Assembly: GCF_036231905.1 (NCBI RefSeq)
Contig: NZ_JAZARE010000003.1
Span: forward strand, 1 to 64,000
Direction of reading: 5' to 3'
DNA: 64,000 nucleotides
Origin: CAMLIZ01 sp036231905
Lineage (GTDB): Bacteria; Pseudomonadota; Gammaproteobacteria; Burkholderiales; Burkholderiaceae_C
The position numbers were made by a program, and so were the translations under genes. The notes beneath the pieces are model-generated. The model did no database searches and was not told the DNA's origin. It was given only the letters and a program-made list of their open reading frames with translations. Position 1 is the first letter of the stretch, and each line of letters opens with the position of its first letter. This document shows positions 6,347 to 13,943 of this stretch, piece after piece.

Positions 6347-6682
6347 GCCAACCCTTCGCTTGAGCCTCCACTTCTTGGCAAGCGAGGGAACGACAACTAG
6401 CCACTGGATTAGACCGACGAGCAAGTAGACGCCCCACATGAACAGGTAGAACGTCGGATGGTGATCCCATGCAACGCCAAAGTAGACCCCAAACGGCAAC
6501 GTTGCGACATCTGATCCAACGAACACTAGCAGGCCGAACGGGAAGGTTAGCAGAGTCATCCAAAAGTTCAGGCCCACATGAACGTCCTTGACATCCGCTG
6601 GCGATGGACTCGTGAGACCAAAGTAGAGAACCCACAAACATGCGGTAAGCCACAACGGAAGGAGGACAAGGCGAGGTCGCAT
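6341..6682 (-). CDS. First-cassette hypothetical membrane protein
   Basis: The 113-residue product has hydrophobic segments at about 5-22, 40-60 and 78-99 and a basic tail AKKWRLKRRVGT. The ATG at 6680-6682 directly follows the attI core (GTTAGGTGCC then ATG), so AGGTG from the core can act as the ribosome binding site. The TAA stop is in the attC core. As the attI-proximal gene it should be the best expressed if a cassette promoter fires from attI or intI. No family is recognised. Confidence 0.7.
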   Translation of the reverse strand: MRPRLVLLPLWLTACLWVLYFGLTSPSPADVKDVHVGLNFWMTLLTFPFGLLVFVGSDVATLPFGVYFGVAWDHHPTFYLFMWGVYLLVGLIQWLVVVPSLAKKWRLKRRVGT

Positions 6683-6685
6683 GGC

Positions 6686-6760
6686 ACCTAACGTGTTGTA
6701 GCCCCCATTGTCTCCTCCCACCCCTCCGCACGTCACCGTCCGCTTGCTCCGCACTCCCGT
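6686..6760 (-). other. attI recombination site (approximate extent)
   Basis: The last core ACCTAAC (6686-6692; GTTAGGT on the cassette strand) is not followed by attC arms. The next 70 bases, toward intI, are pyrimidine-rich and lack the attC palindrome. This is where attI must lie between the first cassette and intI. The outer limit is a guess. Confidence 0.75.
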
Positions 6761-6804
6761 CCACCGTCCTCATAACACCTTCTCCGTACACCCGCTTCTT
6801 CCGC

Positions 6805-6833
6805 TTGCGACAAACACTTAGCACTCGTACACT
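6805..6833 (+). promoter_or_regulatory. Candidate intI promoter
   Basis: TTGCGA (6805-6810) and TACACT (6828-6833) are separated by 17 bases, each matching four of six positions of the sigma-70 hexamers. They end about 31 bases before the chosen GTG start of intI. A LexA-like box overlaps the -10 end. Confidence 0.5.
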
Positions 6834-6847
6834 GTTTTTTCATCCAG
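6832..6847 (+). promoter_or_regulatory. Candidate LexA box overlapping the intI promoter
   Basis: CTGTTTTTTCATCCAG matches CTGT-N8-ACAG except for one base (CCAG). It touches the candidate -10 hexamer and sits 17 bases upstream of the intI start. The same architecture is known for SOS-regulated integron integrases, so repression by LexA is a reasonable inference. Confidence 0.5.
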
Positions 6848-6864
6848 TCTATCGCCCCAGCAAA

Positions 6865-8025
6865 GTGGACAACCCCAACGCCCCACCACCGCGCTTGCTG
6901 CAGCAAGTCTCCGAGCGCGCTCGGTACCTGCATTACAGCTTGCGCACCGAGCAGGCGTATGCCTTGTGGGTGCGGCACTTCGTGCGCTGGGCGGGCATGC
7001 GGCATCCGTCGCACCTGGGGCGCACCGAGGTCGAAGGGTTCTTGAGCTATCTCGCCAATGAGCGGCGCGTCTCGCCGTCCACGCACCGGCAGGCGCTCAA
7101 TGCGCTGGTGTTTCTCTACCAGGAGGTGCTGGGCATCCAGTTGCCCTGGCTGCAGGAGATCGGGCGTCCGTTGGCCAAGCGGCGGTTGCCGGTGGTGATG
7201 ACGGTGCCGGAGGTGCAGCGCCTGCTGTCCCACATGAGCGGGGACACCGGCCTGGTGGCACGCCTGCTCTATGGCAGCGGCATGCGCCTGCTGGAAGGCG
7301 TGCGCTTGCGGGTGAAGGACGTGGACTTCACGCGCGGCGTCATCATCGTGCGCGACGGCAAGGGGGGCAAGGATCGGGTGGTCATGCTGCCGCGCTCGCT
7401 GGAAGCGCCCTTGCGCGAGCAACTGGCGCGCGCAAGGGTGGATTACGAAAGCGACCGCGTGCGTGCCCGGGCGGGCGTGCACCTGCCGCATGCGCTCTCG
7501 GTCAAGTTTCCCCGCGCTGCGCAATCCTGGAGCTGGCATTGGGTGTTTCCTTCGCGCAGCCTGTCCATCGACCCGCGCACCGGTGATGAGCGCCGGCACC
7601 ACCTGCATGAAAAGCGGCTGCAGCGTGACTTGAAGGCCGCCGTGCAGCGGGCCGGCATTGACAAGCCGGTGACGGTGCACACGCTGCGCCATTCCTTCGC
7701 CACGCACCTGCTGCAGGCGGGCACCGACATCCGCACCGTGCAGGAACTGTTGGGCCACAGCGATGTGAGCACGACCATGGTCTACACCCACGTGCTCAAG
7801 ATCGCCGCCGGCACCACCCGCAGCCCGCTGGACACCCTGCCAGCCGAGGCGGCCGCGCCCGCGCCCACCAGCGACGACGATGGCAACGACAACAGCGACC
7901 GCGGCATTCTCCCTGGCGGTCCGTCGGGCCCCTGGCAGGTGCGTGAACCCGCGCCCGCATGGCCGATCTTCCACGCGGTGTCTTCACGCGCGGGCGCGGC
8001 GCACTGCCGGGCCGCGCTCGCCTGA
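6865..8025 (+). CDS. intI: Integron integrase IntI (tyrosine recombinase)
   Basis: IntI recombines attC with attI to insert and excise cassettes. The product follows IntI1 closely: RYLHYSLRTEQAY in the N-terminal SAM-like domain (about residues 20-32), STHRQALNAL, and LPWLQEIGRPLAKRRLPVV. The catalytic set is visible: Arg in GSGMRLLEGVRL, HTLRHSFATHLL (His-x-x-Arg), GHSDVSTTM and Tyr in VYTHVL. The IntI-specific insert between the Arg and His-x-x-Arg motifs is present (SWSWHWVFPSRSLSIDPRTG). GTG at 6865 is preferred over an upstream TTG at 6805 because it places about 19 residues before RYLHYS, as in IntI1, and leaves the promoter and LexA box outside the gene. After SPLDTLP the protein has an extra tail of about 55 low-complexity residues (386 in total versus about 340). 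Confidence 0.95.
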   Translation: MDNPNAPPPRLLQQVSERARYLHYSLRTEQAYALWVRHFVRWAGMRHPSHLGRTEVEGFLSYLANERRVSPSTHRQALNALVFLYQEVLGIQLPWLQEIGRPLAKRRLPVVMTVPEVQRLLSHMSGDTGLVARLLYGSGMRLLEGVRLRVKDVDFTRGVIIVRDGKGGKDRVVMLPRSLEAPLREQLARARVDYESDRVRARAGVHLPHALSVKFPRAAQSWSWHWVFPSRSLSIDPRTGDERRHHLHEKRLQRDLKAAVQRAGIDKPVTVHTLRHSFATHLLQAGTDIRTVQELLGHSDVSTTMVYTHVLKIAAGTTRSPLDTLPAEAAAPAPTSDDDGNDNSDRGILPGGPSGPWQVREPAPAWPIFHAVSSRAGAAHCRAALA

Positions 8026-8140
8026 CGCGCGTTCTGCCGTGGGGCAGCCCGTCCGCAGGCCCGTGCAGCGCCCGTGCGCTGCAGCCGTTTGCCAGCCGCG
8101 CTACCCTGCCCTTCCGACACCGCCGAACGGAGACGCCGCC

Positions 8141-8533
8141 ATGCCAAGCAACGACACCCTGGAACGTTTCATCGCCCGGGTGGAATCCAACGCACATGCC
8201 GAAGCCTGCGAGGAGTTTTACACCGAACACGCCAGCATGCAGGAGAACCAGTCGCCGCCCCGGGTGGGCCGGGACGCGCACGTGGCCAACGAGCGCAAGG
8301 TGATGGCGCGGGCCCGCTCCGTCAGCTCCACCTGCGTGCGGCCGGTGTTCGTCAACGGCGACCATGTGGTGATCCGCTGGATCTTCCGCTTCGAGTGGCT
8401 GGATGGCACCGTCACCCGTATGGAGGAGCTGGCCTACCAGCGCTGGGAGGGCGAACGCATCGCCGAGGAAACCTTCTTCTACGACCCGGCCCAGCGTGTG
8501 CCGCGCGCTCCCTCCGACACCACCGGGGCGTGA
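8141..8533 (+). CDS. NTF2-like/SnoaL-fold protein
   Basis: The 130-residue protein starts MPSNDTLERFIARVESNAHA and has the order FYTEHASMQENQSPPRVGRD, FVNGDHVVIRWIFRFEWLDG, MEELAYQRWEGERIAEETFFYDP, typical of single-domain NTF2-like proteins whose last strand carries the ERIAEE/FYDP motif. The function within this superfamily is unknown. It follows intI by 115 bases on the same strand but has chromosomal GC content, so it is not a cassette. The region 8026-8140 holds nothing I can name. Confidence 0.8.
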   Translation: MPSNDTLERFIARVESNAHAEACEEFYTEHASMQENQSPPRVGRDAHVANERKVMARARSVSSTCVRPVFVNGDHVVIRWIFRFEWLDGTVTRMEELAYQRWEGERIAEETFFYDPAQRVPRAPSDTTGA

Positions 8534-8585
8534 TCGTTCGGCCGCCTCGGGCGGCACAGCCGTCCGGCTGGTTCGTTGTGCCGCC

Positions 8586-10112
8586 TCAGCGGCCGGCGCG
8601 GCCCAGCCGTCCCGGCCCACGCAGCAGCCGCTCCCCCAGTTCGAACACAGCCTGCGTCAGCAGCGCCAGCACGGCGGCCGGTATCGCGCCCGCCAGCAGC
8701 GCCGCGTGGTCGTTGAGCGCCAAGCCGGTGGCGATGCGCTCACCAAAGCCACCCGCGCCGATGAAGGCCGCGATCGTGGCCGTGCCCACCGTGATGACGG
8801 CCGCGGTTTTCACGCCCGCCAGGATCACCGGCGCCGCCAGGGGCAGGTCCACGCTGCGCCAGCGCTGCCAGGGCGTCAGGCCGAGTGCAGTGCCGGCCTG
8901 GCGCAGTCCCGCGCTCACCTGTGCCAGGCCCGTGGTGGTGTTGCGCACGATCGGCAGCAGCGCGTAAAGCGACAAGGCCACCAGGGCCGGCACCGTGCCG
9001 ATGCGGCCCAGCAGCGGGATGAGCATCGCAAACAAGGCGAGCGACGGAATGGTCTGCAGCAGGCCCACCGCGGCCATCACGCCTTGCTCCAGCCGGGGCA
9101 GCGCGGCCGCGGCCGCACCCAGGGGCACGCCCACCAGCGCCGCCGCCAACACCGCCACCAGCACGAGCTGCAGGTGTTGCGCCGCCAGCCGGCCCAGGTC
9201 CTCGCCCCACAGCCGGGCCCAGAGCCCCGCGCGCTGCTGCGAGCCGGCGCGTGCAGGCGCCACAAAATCCTGCGCGATCTCCGCAAACGGCCGGCCGCGC
9301 AGCTCCGCCTCGCCGTTCATCGCGATCATGGCGGCCGCGGGGATGCGGCCCTCCAGCCGGCCGATCGCCGCCCACGCCTGCGGAAAGCGCCGGGCCACGT
9401 CCAGCCGGTACAACAGCACCGCGTCATAGCGCGGAAAGTAGGCCGCATCGTCCTCCAGCACGCGCAGGCCGAGTTCGGCGATCTTGGCGTCGGTGGAATA
9501 GATGTCCGTCACCGCGATGCGGCCGCTCGCCAGCGCCTCGTAGGCAATCCCATGGTCGATGCCCACCGGCCGCTGCGGCAGCCGGTAGCGCGCCGCCAGG
9601 CCGGGCCAGCCGTCCGCGCGGCCGATGAACTCATGCGACAAACCCAGCACGAGCTCGGGACGTGCACGCAGGTCGCTGATGCGCTGCAGCCCCAGGCGCT
9701 GCGCGAGGTCGGCCTTGAGCGCCAGCGCATAACCGTTCACAAAACCCAGCGGCACCGCCACGCCCAGGCCCAGCGCCGCCAGCTCGCGCTGCATCGTCGC
9801 CATGTCGGTGGGCTTGGCGTGTTTCAGGATCTCGGCGTCAAGGGTGCCCAGGTACTCCGGGTACACGTCGATGGCGCCGGCCTTCAACGCCTCGAACACC
9901 ACCGCGGTATTGCCGAGGCCCTGGCGGTGCTCGGCAACGGTGCCTTGCGCCTGCGCCGTCTGCTTGACGATCTCACCCAGGATGTAGGACTCGGTGAAGC
10001 GCTTGGAGCCCACCACCAGGCGGCCTTCGTCGGCGCCCGCCGTGCCGACCCACCCGATCGCGAGCACGCAAGCGAACGCATGAACGAGCACGGACCGAAT
10101 GGCAACAGGCAT
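8586..10112 (-). CDS. Osmoprotectant-type ABC transporter: substrate-binding domain fused to permease
   Basis: The 508-residue protein has a signal peptide (about 1-27), then an OpuAC/ProX-type binding domain (28-290) opening LVVGSKRFTESYILGEIVKQ and containing LGNTAVVFEALKAGAIDVYPEY. A BPD-type permease follows (about 320-505) with transmembrane helices and PIVRNTTTGLAQV, GAGGFGERIATGLALND. It should import quaternary amines or related solutes such as glycine betaine or choline. The binding domain comes before the permease, whereas the well-known OpuA-type fusions have the permease first. No ATPase gene is adjacent. The ATG at 10110-10112 is chosen because it starts the hydrophobic signal. 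Confidence 0.88.
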   Translation of the reverse strand: MPVAIRSVLVHAFACVLAIGWVGTAGADEGRLVVGSKRFTESYILGEIVKQTAQAQGTVAEHRQGLGNTAVVFEALKAGAIDVYPEYLGTLDAEILKHAKPTDMATMQRELAALGLGVAVPLGFVNGYALALKADLAQRLGLQRISDLRARPELVLGLSHEFIGRADGWPGLAARYRLPQRPVGIDHGIAYEALASGRIAVTDIYSTDAKIAELGLRVLEDDAAYFPRYDAVLLYRLDVARRFPQAWAAIGRLEGRIPAAAMIAMNGEAELRGRPFAEIAQDFVAPARAGSQQRAGLWARLWGEDLGRLAAQHLQLVLVAVLAAALVGVPLGAAAAALPRLEQGVMAAVGLLQTIPSLALFAMLIPLLGRIGTVPALVALSLYALLPIVRNTTTGLAQVSAGLRQAGTALGLTPWQRWRSVDLPLAAPVILAGVKTAAVITVGTATIAAFIGAGGFGERIATGLALNDHAALLAGAIPAAVLALLTQAVFELGERLLRGPGRLGRAGR

Positions 10113-10228
10113 GGCGCATTCTGGCCCGAGCTGCGCGCACTTCGCCAGCTCGGTCACTCAGTCACCCGGTCACCCAATGAATCAGTCGCCAGAGCACTCA
10201 GCGCATCGTTCCAGCGCGGATCCGGCTT

Positions 10229-10326
10229 TGCCGGGCCGCCAGCGGCGCCCCCTTGAGGGGGAGAGGGCGCCCGAGGGGGCAGCGCCGCAGGCGCTCCGGG
10301 GTGGGCCCTCCATCTCCGGGGGTGGG
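10229..10326. repeat. GC-rich intergenic palindromic element
   Basis: CCCCCTTGAGGGGG (10248-10261) is followed by alternating GGGCGCCC and GCAGCGCCGCAGGCGC inverted repeats. Similar CCCCC-N3/4-GGGGG cores occur at 35588-35601 and 41125-41136. It fills most of the 218-base gap between the transporter and SDR genes and resembles REP-type elements. Confidence 0.45.
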
Positions 10327-10330
10327 CCAT

Positions 10331-11347
10331 TCAATATGCGTCGACCTTGCCCGTCACCGGCAGCACGATGCCGGTGATGTAGCCCGAGCACACCGGCGCG
10401 GCGAGGAACACATACGCCGGCGACAGCTCTTCGGGCTGGGCCGCGCGCTTCATGTCCGTGTCCGCACCGAACTGCGCCACCTTGTCCGCCGGCTGGTCGG
10501 CCGGGTTCAGCGGTGTCCACACCGGGCCGGGTGCCACCGCGTTGACGCGGATGCCTTTGTCGATCACGTTCTGCGCCAGCGACTTGGTGAACGCGTGGAT
10601 CGCGCCCTTGGTGGTGGAATAGTCCAGCAGCTTGGGGCTGCCGCGCAGGCCCACCACAGAGCCGGTGTTGATGATGGAGGCGCCTTGCTTCAGGTGCGGC
10701 AGCGCGGCCTTGGCCATGTGGAAGTAGCCGTAGATGTTGGTGCGCATCGTTTCGTCGAAGCGCTCTTCGGTCAGGTCTTCCAGCGACTCGGCATGCTCCT
10801 GGAACGCGGCGTTGTTCACCAGGATGTCGAGCTTGCCAAACTGCTGCACCGTCTGCTCCACCGCCTGCTTGCAGAAGGCCGGGTCCTTCACGTCGCCGGG
10901 GATCAGCAGGCAGCGGGTGCCCTCGGCCTCGATGCAGCGCTGCGTCTCTTCGGCATCGGGCTGCTCGTCGGGCAGGTAGACCAATGCGACGTCCGCGCCC
11001 TCGCGCGCATACAGCACCGCCACCGCGCGGCCGATGCCGGAGTCGCCGCCCGTGATCAGCGCCGCCATGCCGCGCAGCTTGTTGCTGCCTTCGTAGTCGG
11101 GCGCCATGAACTGCGGCTTGAGCTGCATCTCGGCCTCGATGCCCGGCTTGGCATGGTGCTCGGCAGGCAGCTTGCCCGGCTGCTCGCGCGCGCCCGCCTG
11201 CACCGGCTGCTTCTTCTGCTGCGATTGCTCTTCGCCCTTGGCGGCAGAGTGTTCGCCGTCGCGTGCGTCCTGCTCGCGCTGGATCCGGCGTTGCTTGTCG
11301 GCCGTGCCGTCGGCGGACTGGCTGGTCGGTTTGCCCTTGTTGGCCAT
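10331..11347 (-). CDS. SDR family oxidoreductase with hydrophilic N-terminal extension
   Basis: The 338-residue protein has a Lys/Gln/Glu-rich disordered leader (1-75), then a classical SDR domain. The cofactor motif ITGGDSGIGRAVA lies at about 98-110, NNAA at about 180, the catalytic Ser in NTGSVVG, and Tyr-Lys in YSTTKGAIHAF. The layout matches the stress-associated YghA/YdaD group that acts on NAD(P)-linked alcohols or sugars; the true substrate is unknown. A short membrane-protein gene lies 94 bases upstream on the same strand. The ATG at 11345-11347 follows a GGAGATCCC-type ribosome binding site. Confidence 0.9.
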   Translation of the reverse strand: MANKGKPTSQSADGTADKQRRIQREQDARDGEHSAAKGEEQSQQKKQPVQAGAREQPGKLPAEHHAKPGIEAEMQLKPQFMAPDYEGSNKLRGMAALITGGDSGIGRAVAVLYAREGADVALVYLPDEQPDAEETQRCIEAEGTRCLLIPGDVKDPAFCKQAVEQTVQQFGKLDILVNNAAFQEHAESLEDLTEERFDETMRTNIYGYFHMAKAALPHLKQGASIINTGSVVGLRGSPKLLDYSTTKGAIHAFTKSLAQNVIDKGIRVNAVAPGPVWTPLNPADQPADKVAQFGADTDMKRAAQPEELSPAYVFLAAPVCSGYITGIVLPVTGKVDAY

Positions 11348-11441
11348 GGGATCTCCTTCATCAACTGCTGGGGGTCAACCCCTGCAGGGCAGCAGTCGAC
11401 GTGCCCAGGCCCGTGTGGCCCACATCGGCGAAACAAAGGTT

Positions 11442-11765
11442 TCAGATCGGCGGCGGCAGCGCCTTCAGGCCCAGCCAGGCCACGCCGATCACCGCGTTCA
11501 CCGGCACGCTGATCGCACCGGGCACGTAGAACAGCACCGACAGCACCGGCGAATTGAGCACCCATTCCACCAGCGCACCCAGGCCGTAGAGGATGGCGCC
11601 GCACCACAGCCAGCGCCGCATGTAGGTGAGCAGCCAGTGCGCCTGCGCCTGGTTGTGGCGCCACGCGGCTGCCCGCTCCAGCAGGTTGCCGCGGCTCACG
11701 TCGCGAAACAGCCAGCTGAAGAAGAAATAGCGATACAAAAGGGTGCGGAATGCGAGCGAATGCAC
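11442..11765 (-). CDS. Small hypothetical membrane protein
   Basis: From GTG at 11763-11765 the product is 107 residues. It opens HSLAFRTLLYRYFFFSWLFRD and has two likely transmembrane segments near 50-68 and 75-98. GTG is preceded by AGGAAG, whereas the longer frame back to 11837 adds a polar, chromosome-unlike leader; the start is therefore uncertain. I recognise no family. It lies between the SDR and CoA-transferase genes on the same strand. Confidence 0.6.
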   Translation of the reverse strand: MHSLAFRTLLYRYFFFSWLFRDVSRGNLLERAAAWRHNQAQAHWLLTYMRRWLWCGAILYGLGALVEWVLNSPVLSVLFYVPGAISVPVNAVIGVAWLGLKALPPPI

Positions 11766-11870
11766 GGACCGTTCTTCCTGCGCAGAAGCTTCCTCTGAAC
11801 AGCGCGGCCCGTCACCAGGCCACTGCAAGCTGAGCAAGGCAAACCGTGTGCGAGGCGGCCTGCCAGGTGC

Positions 11871-13814
11871 TCAGGTGTCGCGCAGGCGGGCGCGCGCCTC
11901 GGCCGCCGTCTCGTACACGTGCGGCGCCACGCCACGCGCGGCCAGCGCCGGGCCCAGCTTGGCGCGCAGGAAGCCGCCGGTGCTGTAGCGGGTGACGTTC
12001 AGGTAATAGCGGTCGCACAGCTCGCGCACCATGGCGGCCCACAGGTCCTGCACCTCCGGGTCCAGGTGGAAGTGGTCGTAGTTCACCACCGCAAACACCT
12101 TGTGGCCCAGCGGCCGCAGCCTGCGTTCCACCTCGTGCCGCACGGCCTGCACGTCGTCGGGCGTGCGGATGGCCAGGCGCTCGAAGTTGATGAACAGTGT
12201 GCGCTGCTCGGCGTTGTAGGCCAGGCGTTCGGGCAAGGGCCGCATCAGCAGGCGCGCACGCAGGCCCATCGGCCCTTCGGCAAACAACTGCGTGTCCATC
12301 AGCGCCGGCGCTCGCTCGATCACCGGAGTGAAGCCCATCTGCGCCAGGATGTCGCGCTCCAGGTCCACGCCGGGTGCGATTTCCACCAGCGCCAGCCCGC
12401 GTTCATGCAGGCGGAACACGCAGCGCTCGGTGACGTACAGCACCTTCTGCCCGCGCTTGAAGGCCTCGCGCCCGCTGAAGGTGCGATGTTCCACCTGCGG
12501 CACGAACTTCTGTCCGCCTGCGCCTTCGCCCATCGTGCAGAAGGTGCCCACGAACACCACCTCCTTGGCGTTCTGGCTGATGTTGATGAAGCCGCCCGCG
12601 CCCGCCAGGCGCGAGCCGAACTTGCTCACGTTCACGTTGCCTTCGGCATCCGCCTGGGCCAGGCCGAGGAACGCGATGTCCAGGCCACCACCGTCGTAGA
12701 AGTCGAACTGATAGGGCTGGTCGATGATGGCCTGCGGGTTCACCGCCGCGCCGAAGTTCAGGCCACCGGCCGGTATGCCGCCAATGACACCCGGCTCCGC
12801 GGTGAGCGTGATCAGGTCGATCACCCGCTCCTCGGCGGCCACCGCGGCCACACCTTCGGGCATGCCGATGCCCAGGTTCACCACGCTGTTGGGCTTGAGC
12901 TCCAGCGCGGCACGGCGCGCGATCGTCTTGCGCGCGCCCGGTGCCATCGGCGCCACCTCGGCCAGCGGCGCACGCAGCTCGCCGGCGAAGGCGGCGCTGT
13001 AGTCGGTGGCAAAGGTCTGCGGGTGGTACTCGGGCTTCTCGGCCACCACCACGCAGTCCACCAGCACGCCGGGGATCTTGACCTCGCGCGGCTTGAGCGA
13101 GCCGCGTTCTGCCAGCCGCTCCACCTGCACGATCACGATGCCGCCGCTGTTGCGCGCGGCCATGGCGATCGCCAGCGCCTCCAGCGTGAGCGCCTCGCGC
13201 TCCATGGTGATGTTGCCGTCGGCATCCGCCGTGGTGCCCCGCACCAGCGCCACGTCGATCGGGAAGGCCTTGTAGAAGAGGTAGGGCTCGCCGTCCAGCT
13301 CCATCAGGCGCACCGGTGAGGTGGTGGTGCGCGCGTTCACCCGGCCACCGCCAAAGCGCGGGTCCACGAAGGTGCCCAGGCCCACGCGCGACAGATGGCC
13401 CGGCTTGCCGGCCGCGATGTCGCGGAACAGGTGGCTGATCACGCCCTGCGGCAAGTTCCACGCTTCGATCTCGCCGGCCACCGCCAGCTTCTGCAGCGCC
13501 GGTACCAGGCCCCAATGGCCGCCGATCACGCGCGCCACCAGCCCCGCATGGCCCAGGTGGTTCAGGCCCCGGCCCTTGCCGTCGCCCTGACCGGCGGCAT
13601 ACACCAGCGTCAGGCCGGTGGGCGCGGCGGTGGCGAGAAAGCGCTGCTCCAGCGCCACGGCCAGGTTTTCCGCAAAGCCGATGCCCACGAAGCCGCCGGT
13701 GGCCAGCGTGTCGCCATCGGCGATGAGCTGCACCGCGTCGGCGGCGCTCACCACCTTGCCTTTGTCGCCGCCGGTCACGCCGGCCAGCCGAGAATGGACG
13801 CTGTTGTGTTGCAC
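11871..13814 (-). CDS. Acyl-CoA:carboxylate CoA-transferase (fused alpha/beta subunits, YdiF/Pct type)
   Basis: The 647-residue product joins both CoA-transferase halves. The N-terminal half opens VVSAADAVQLIADGDTLATG and has GFVGIGFAENLAVALEQRF. The C-terminal half has NLGIGMPEGVAAVA and TAEPGVIGGIPAGG, where the Glu of the EPG motif is the expected covalent CoA-ester nucleophile. It should exchange CoA between short-chain acyl-CoAs and carboxylates. Family members are usually about 520 residues; this one carries roughly 115 extra C-terminal residues with NYDHFHLDPEVQDLW and YYLNVTRYSTGGFLR. GTG at 13812-13814 is chosen because GAGGAGG sits 7 bases upstream; no ATG is placed as well. It is divergent from the Tim44-like gene. 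Confidence 0.9.
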   Translation of the reverse strand: MQHNSVHSRLAGVTGGDKGKVVSAADAVQLIADGDTLATGGFVGIGFAENLAVALEQRFLATAAPTGLTLVYAAGQGDGKGRGLNHLGHAGLVARVIGGHWGLVPALQKLAVAGEIEAWNLPQGVISHLFRDIAAGKPGHLSRVGLGTFVDPRFGGGRVNARTTTSPVRLMELDGEPYLFYKAFPIDVALVRGTTADADGNITMEREALTLEALAIAMAARNSGGIVIVQVERLAERGSLKPREVKIPGVLVDCVVVAEKPEYHPQTFATDYSAAFAGELRAPLAEVAPMAPGARKTIARRAALELKPNSVVNLGIGMPEGVAAVAAEERVIDLITLTAEPGVIGGIPAGGLNFGAAVNPQAIIDQPYQFDFYDGGGLDIAFLGLAQADAEGNVNVSKFGSRLAGAGGFINISQNAKEVVFVGTFCTMGEGAGGQKFVPQVEHRTFSGREAFKRGQKVLYVTERCVFRLHERGLALVEIAPGVDLERDILAQMGFTPVIERAPALMDTQLFAEGPMGLRARLLMRPLPERLAYNAEQRTLFINFERLAIRTPDDVQAVRHEVERRLRPLGHKVFAVVNYDHFHLDPEVQDLWAAMVRELCDRYYLNVTRYSTGGFLRAKLGPALAARGVAPHVYETAAEARARLRDT

Positions 13815-13943
13815 GATGTGGCCTCCTCGGAACCATATTCGGGGAAGCGCCTCTTTTGATCTTGCGGGCAAACCCCACATGCACGGCAGGTCAGGCCGGT
13901 GGATTGCCTGAAAACGCCTGAACCCCAGGCAGGAGTCCAAGTG

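Larger units (their letters stand above)
1..8025. mobile_element. Chromosomal integron: attI-proximal cassette array plus integrase (left end outside window)
   Basis: Fourteen attC-like sites share the arms GTTCGACATGAGCGG and GTCCGCTCGATGGAGGGG and the cores CTAAC/GTTAG. They are spaced 260-780 bp apart up to about 6.7 kb. An IntI-type integrase follows, transcribed away from the array, which is the classical integron layout. Cassette genes read on the minus strand, away from attI. The near-uniform attC sites are typical of a sedentary chromosomal integron rather than a mobile class 1 element. Base composition of the array is visibly lower in GC than the flanking chromosome. The array continues past position 1, so its full size is unknown. 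Confidence 0.95.

Noticed and set aside
1..6692. Toxin-antitoxin cassettes, often found in chromosomal integrons
   Set aside because: I looked for paired short genes with RelE, HigB, ParE or antitoxin features and saw none in this part of the array.
6805..6864. Longer intI start at TTG 6805
   Set aside because: It would place a promoter and LexA-like box inside the gene and adds 20 residues with no match to other IntI proteins.
6733..7974. A 413-codon frame antisense to intI
   Set aside because: The plus strand has the complete IntI catalytic set; the antisense product is His/Arg/Gln-rich with no motif.
8403..10256. A 617-codon plus-strand frame opposite the ABC transporter fusion
   Set aside because: Arg/Gln/His-rich antisense shadow without motifs; the minus strand has a signal peptide, binding domain and permease.
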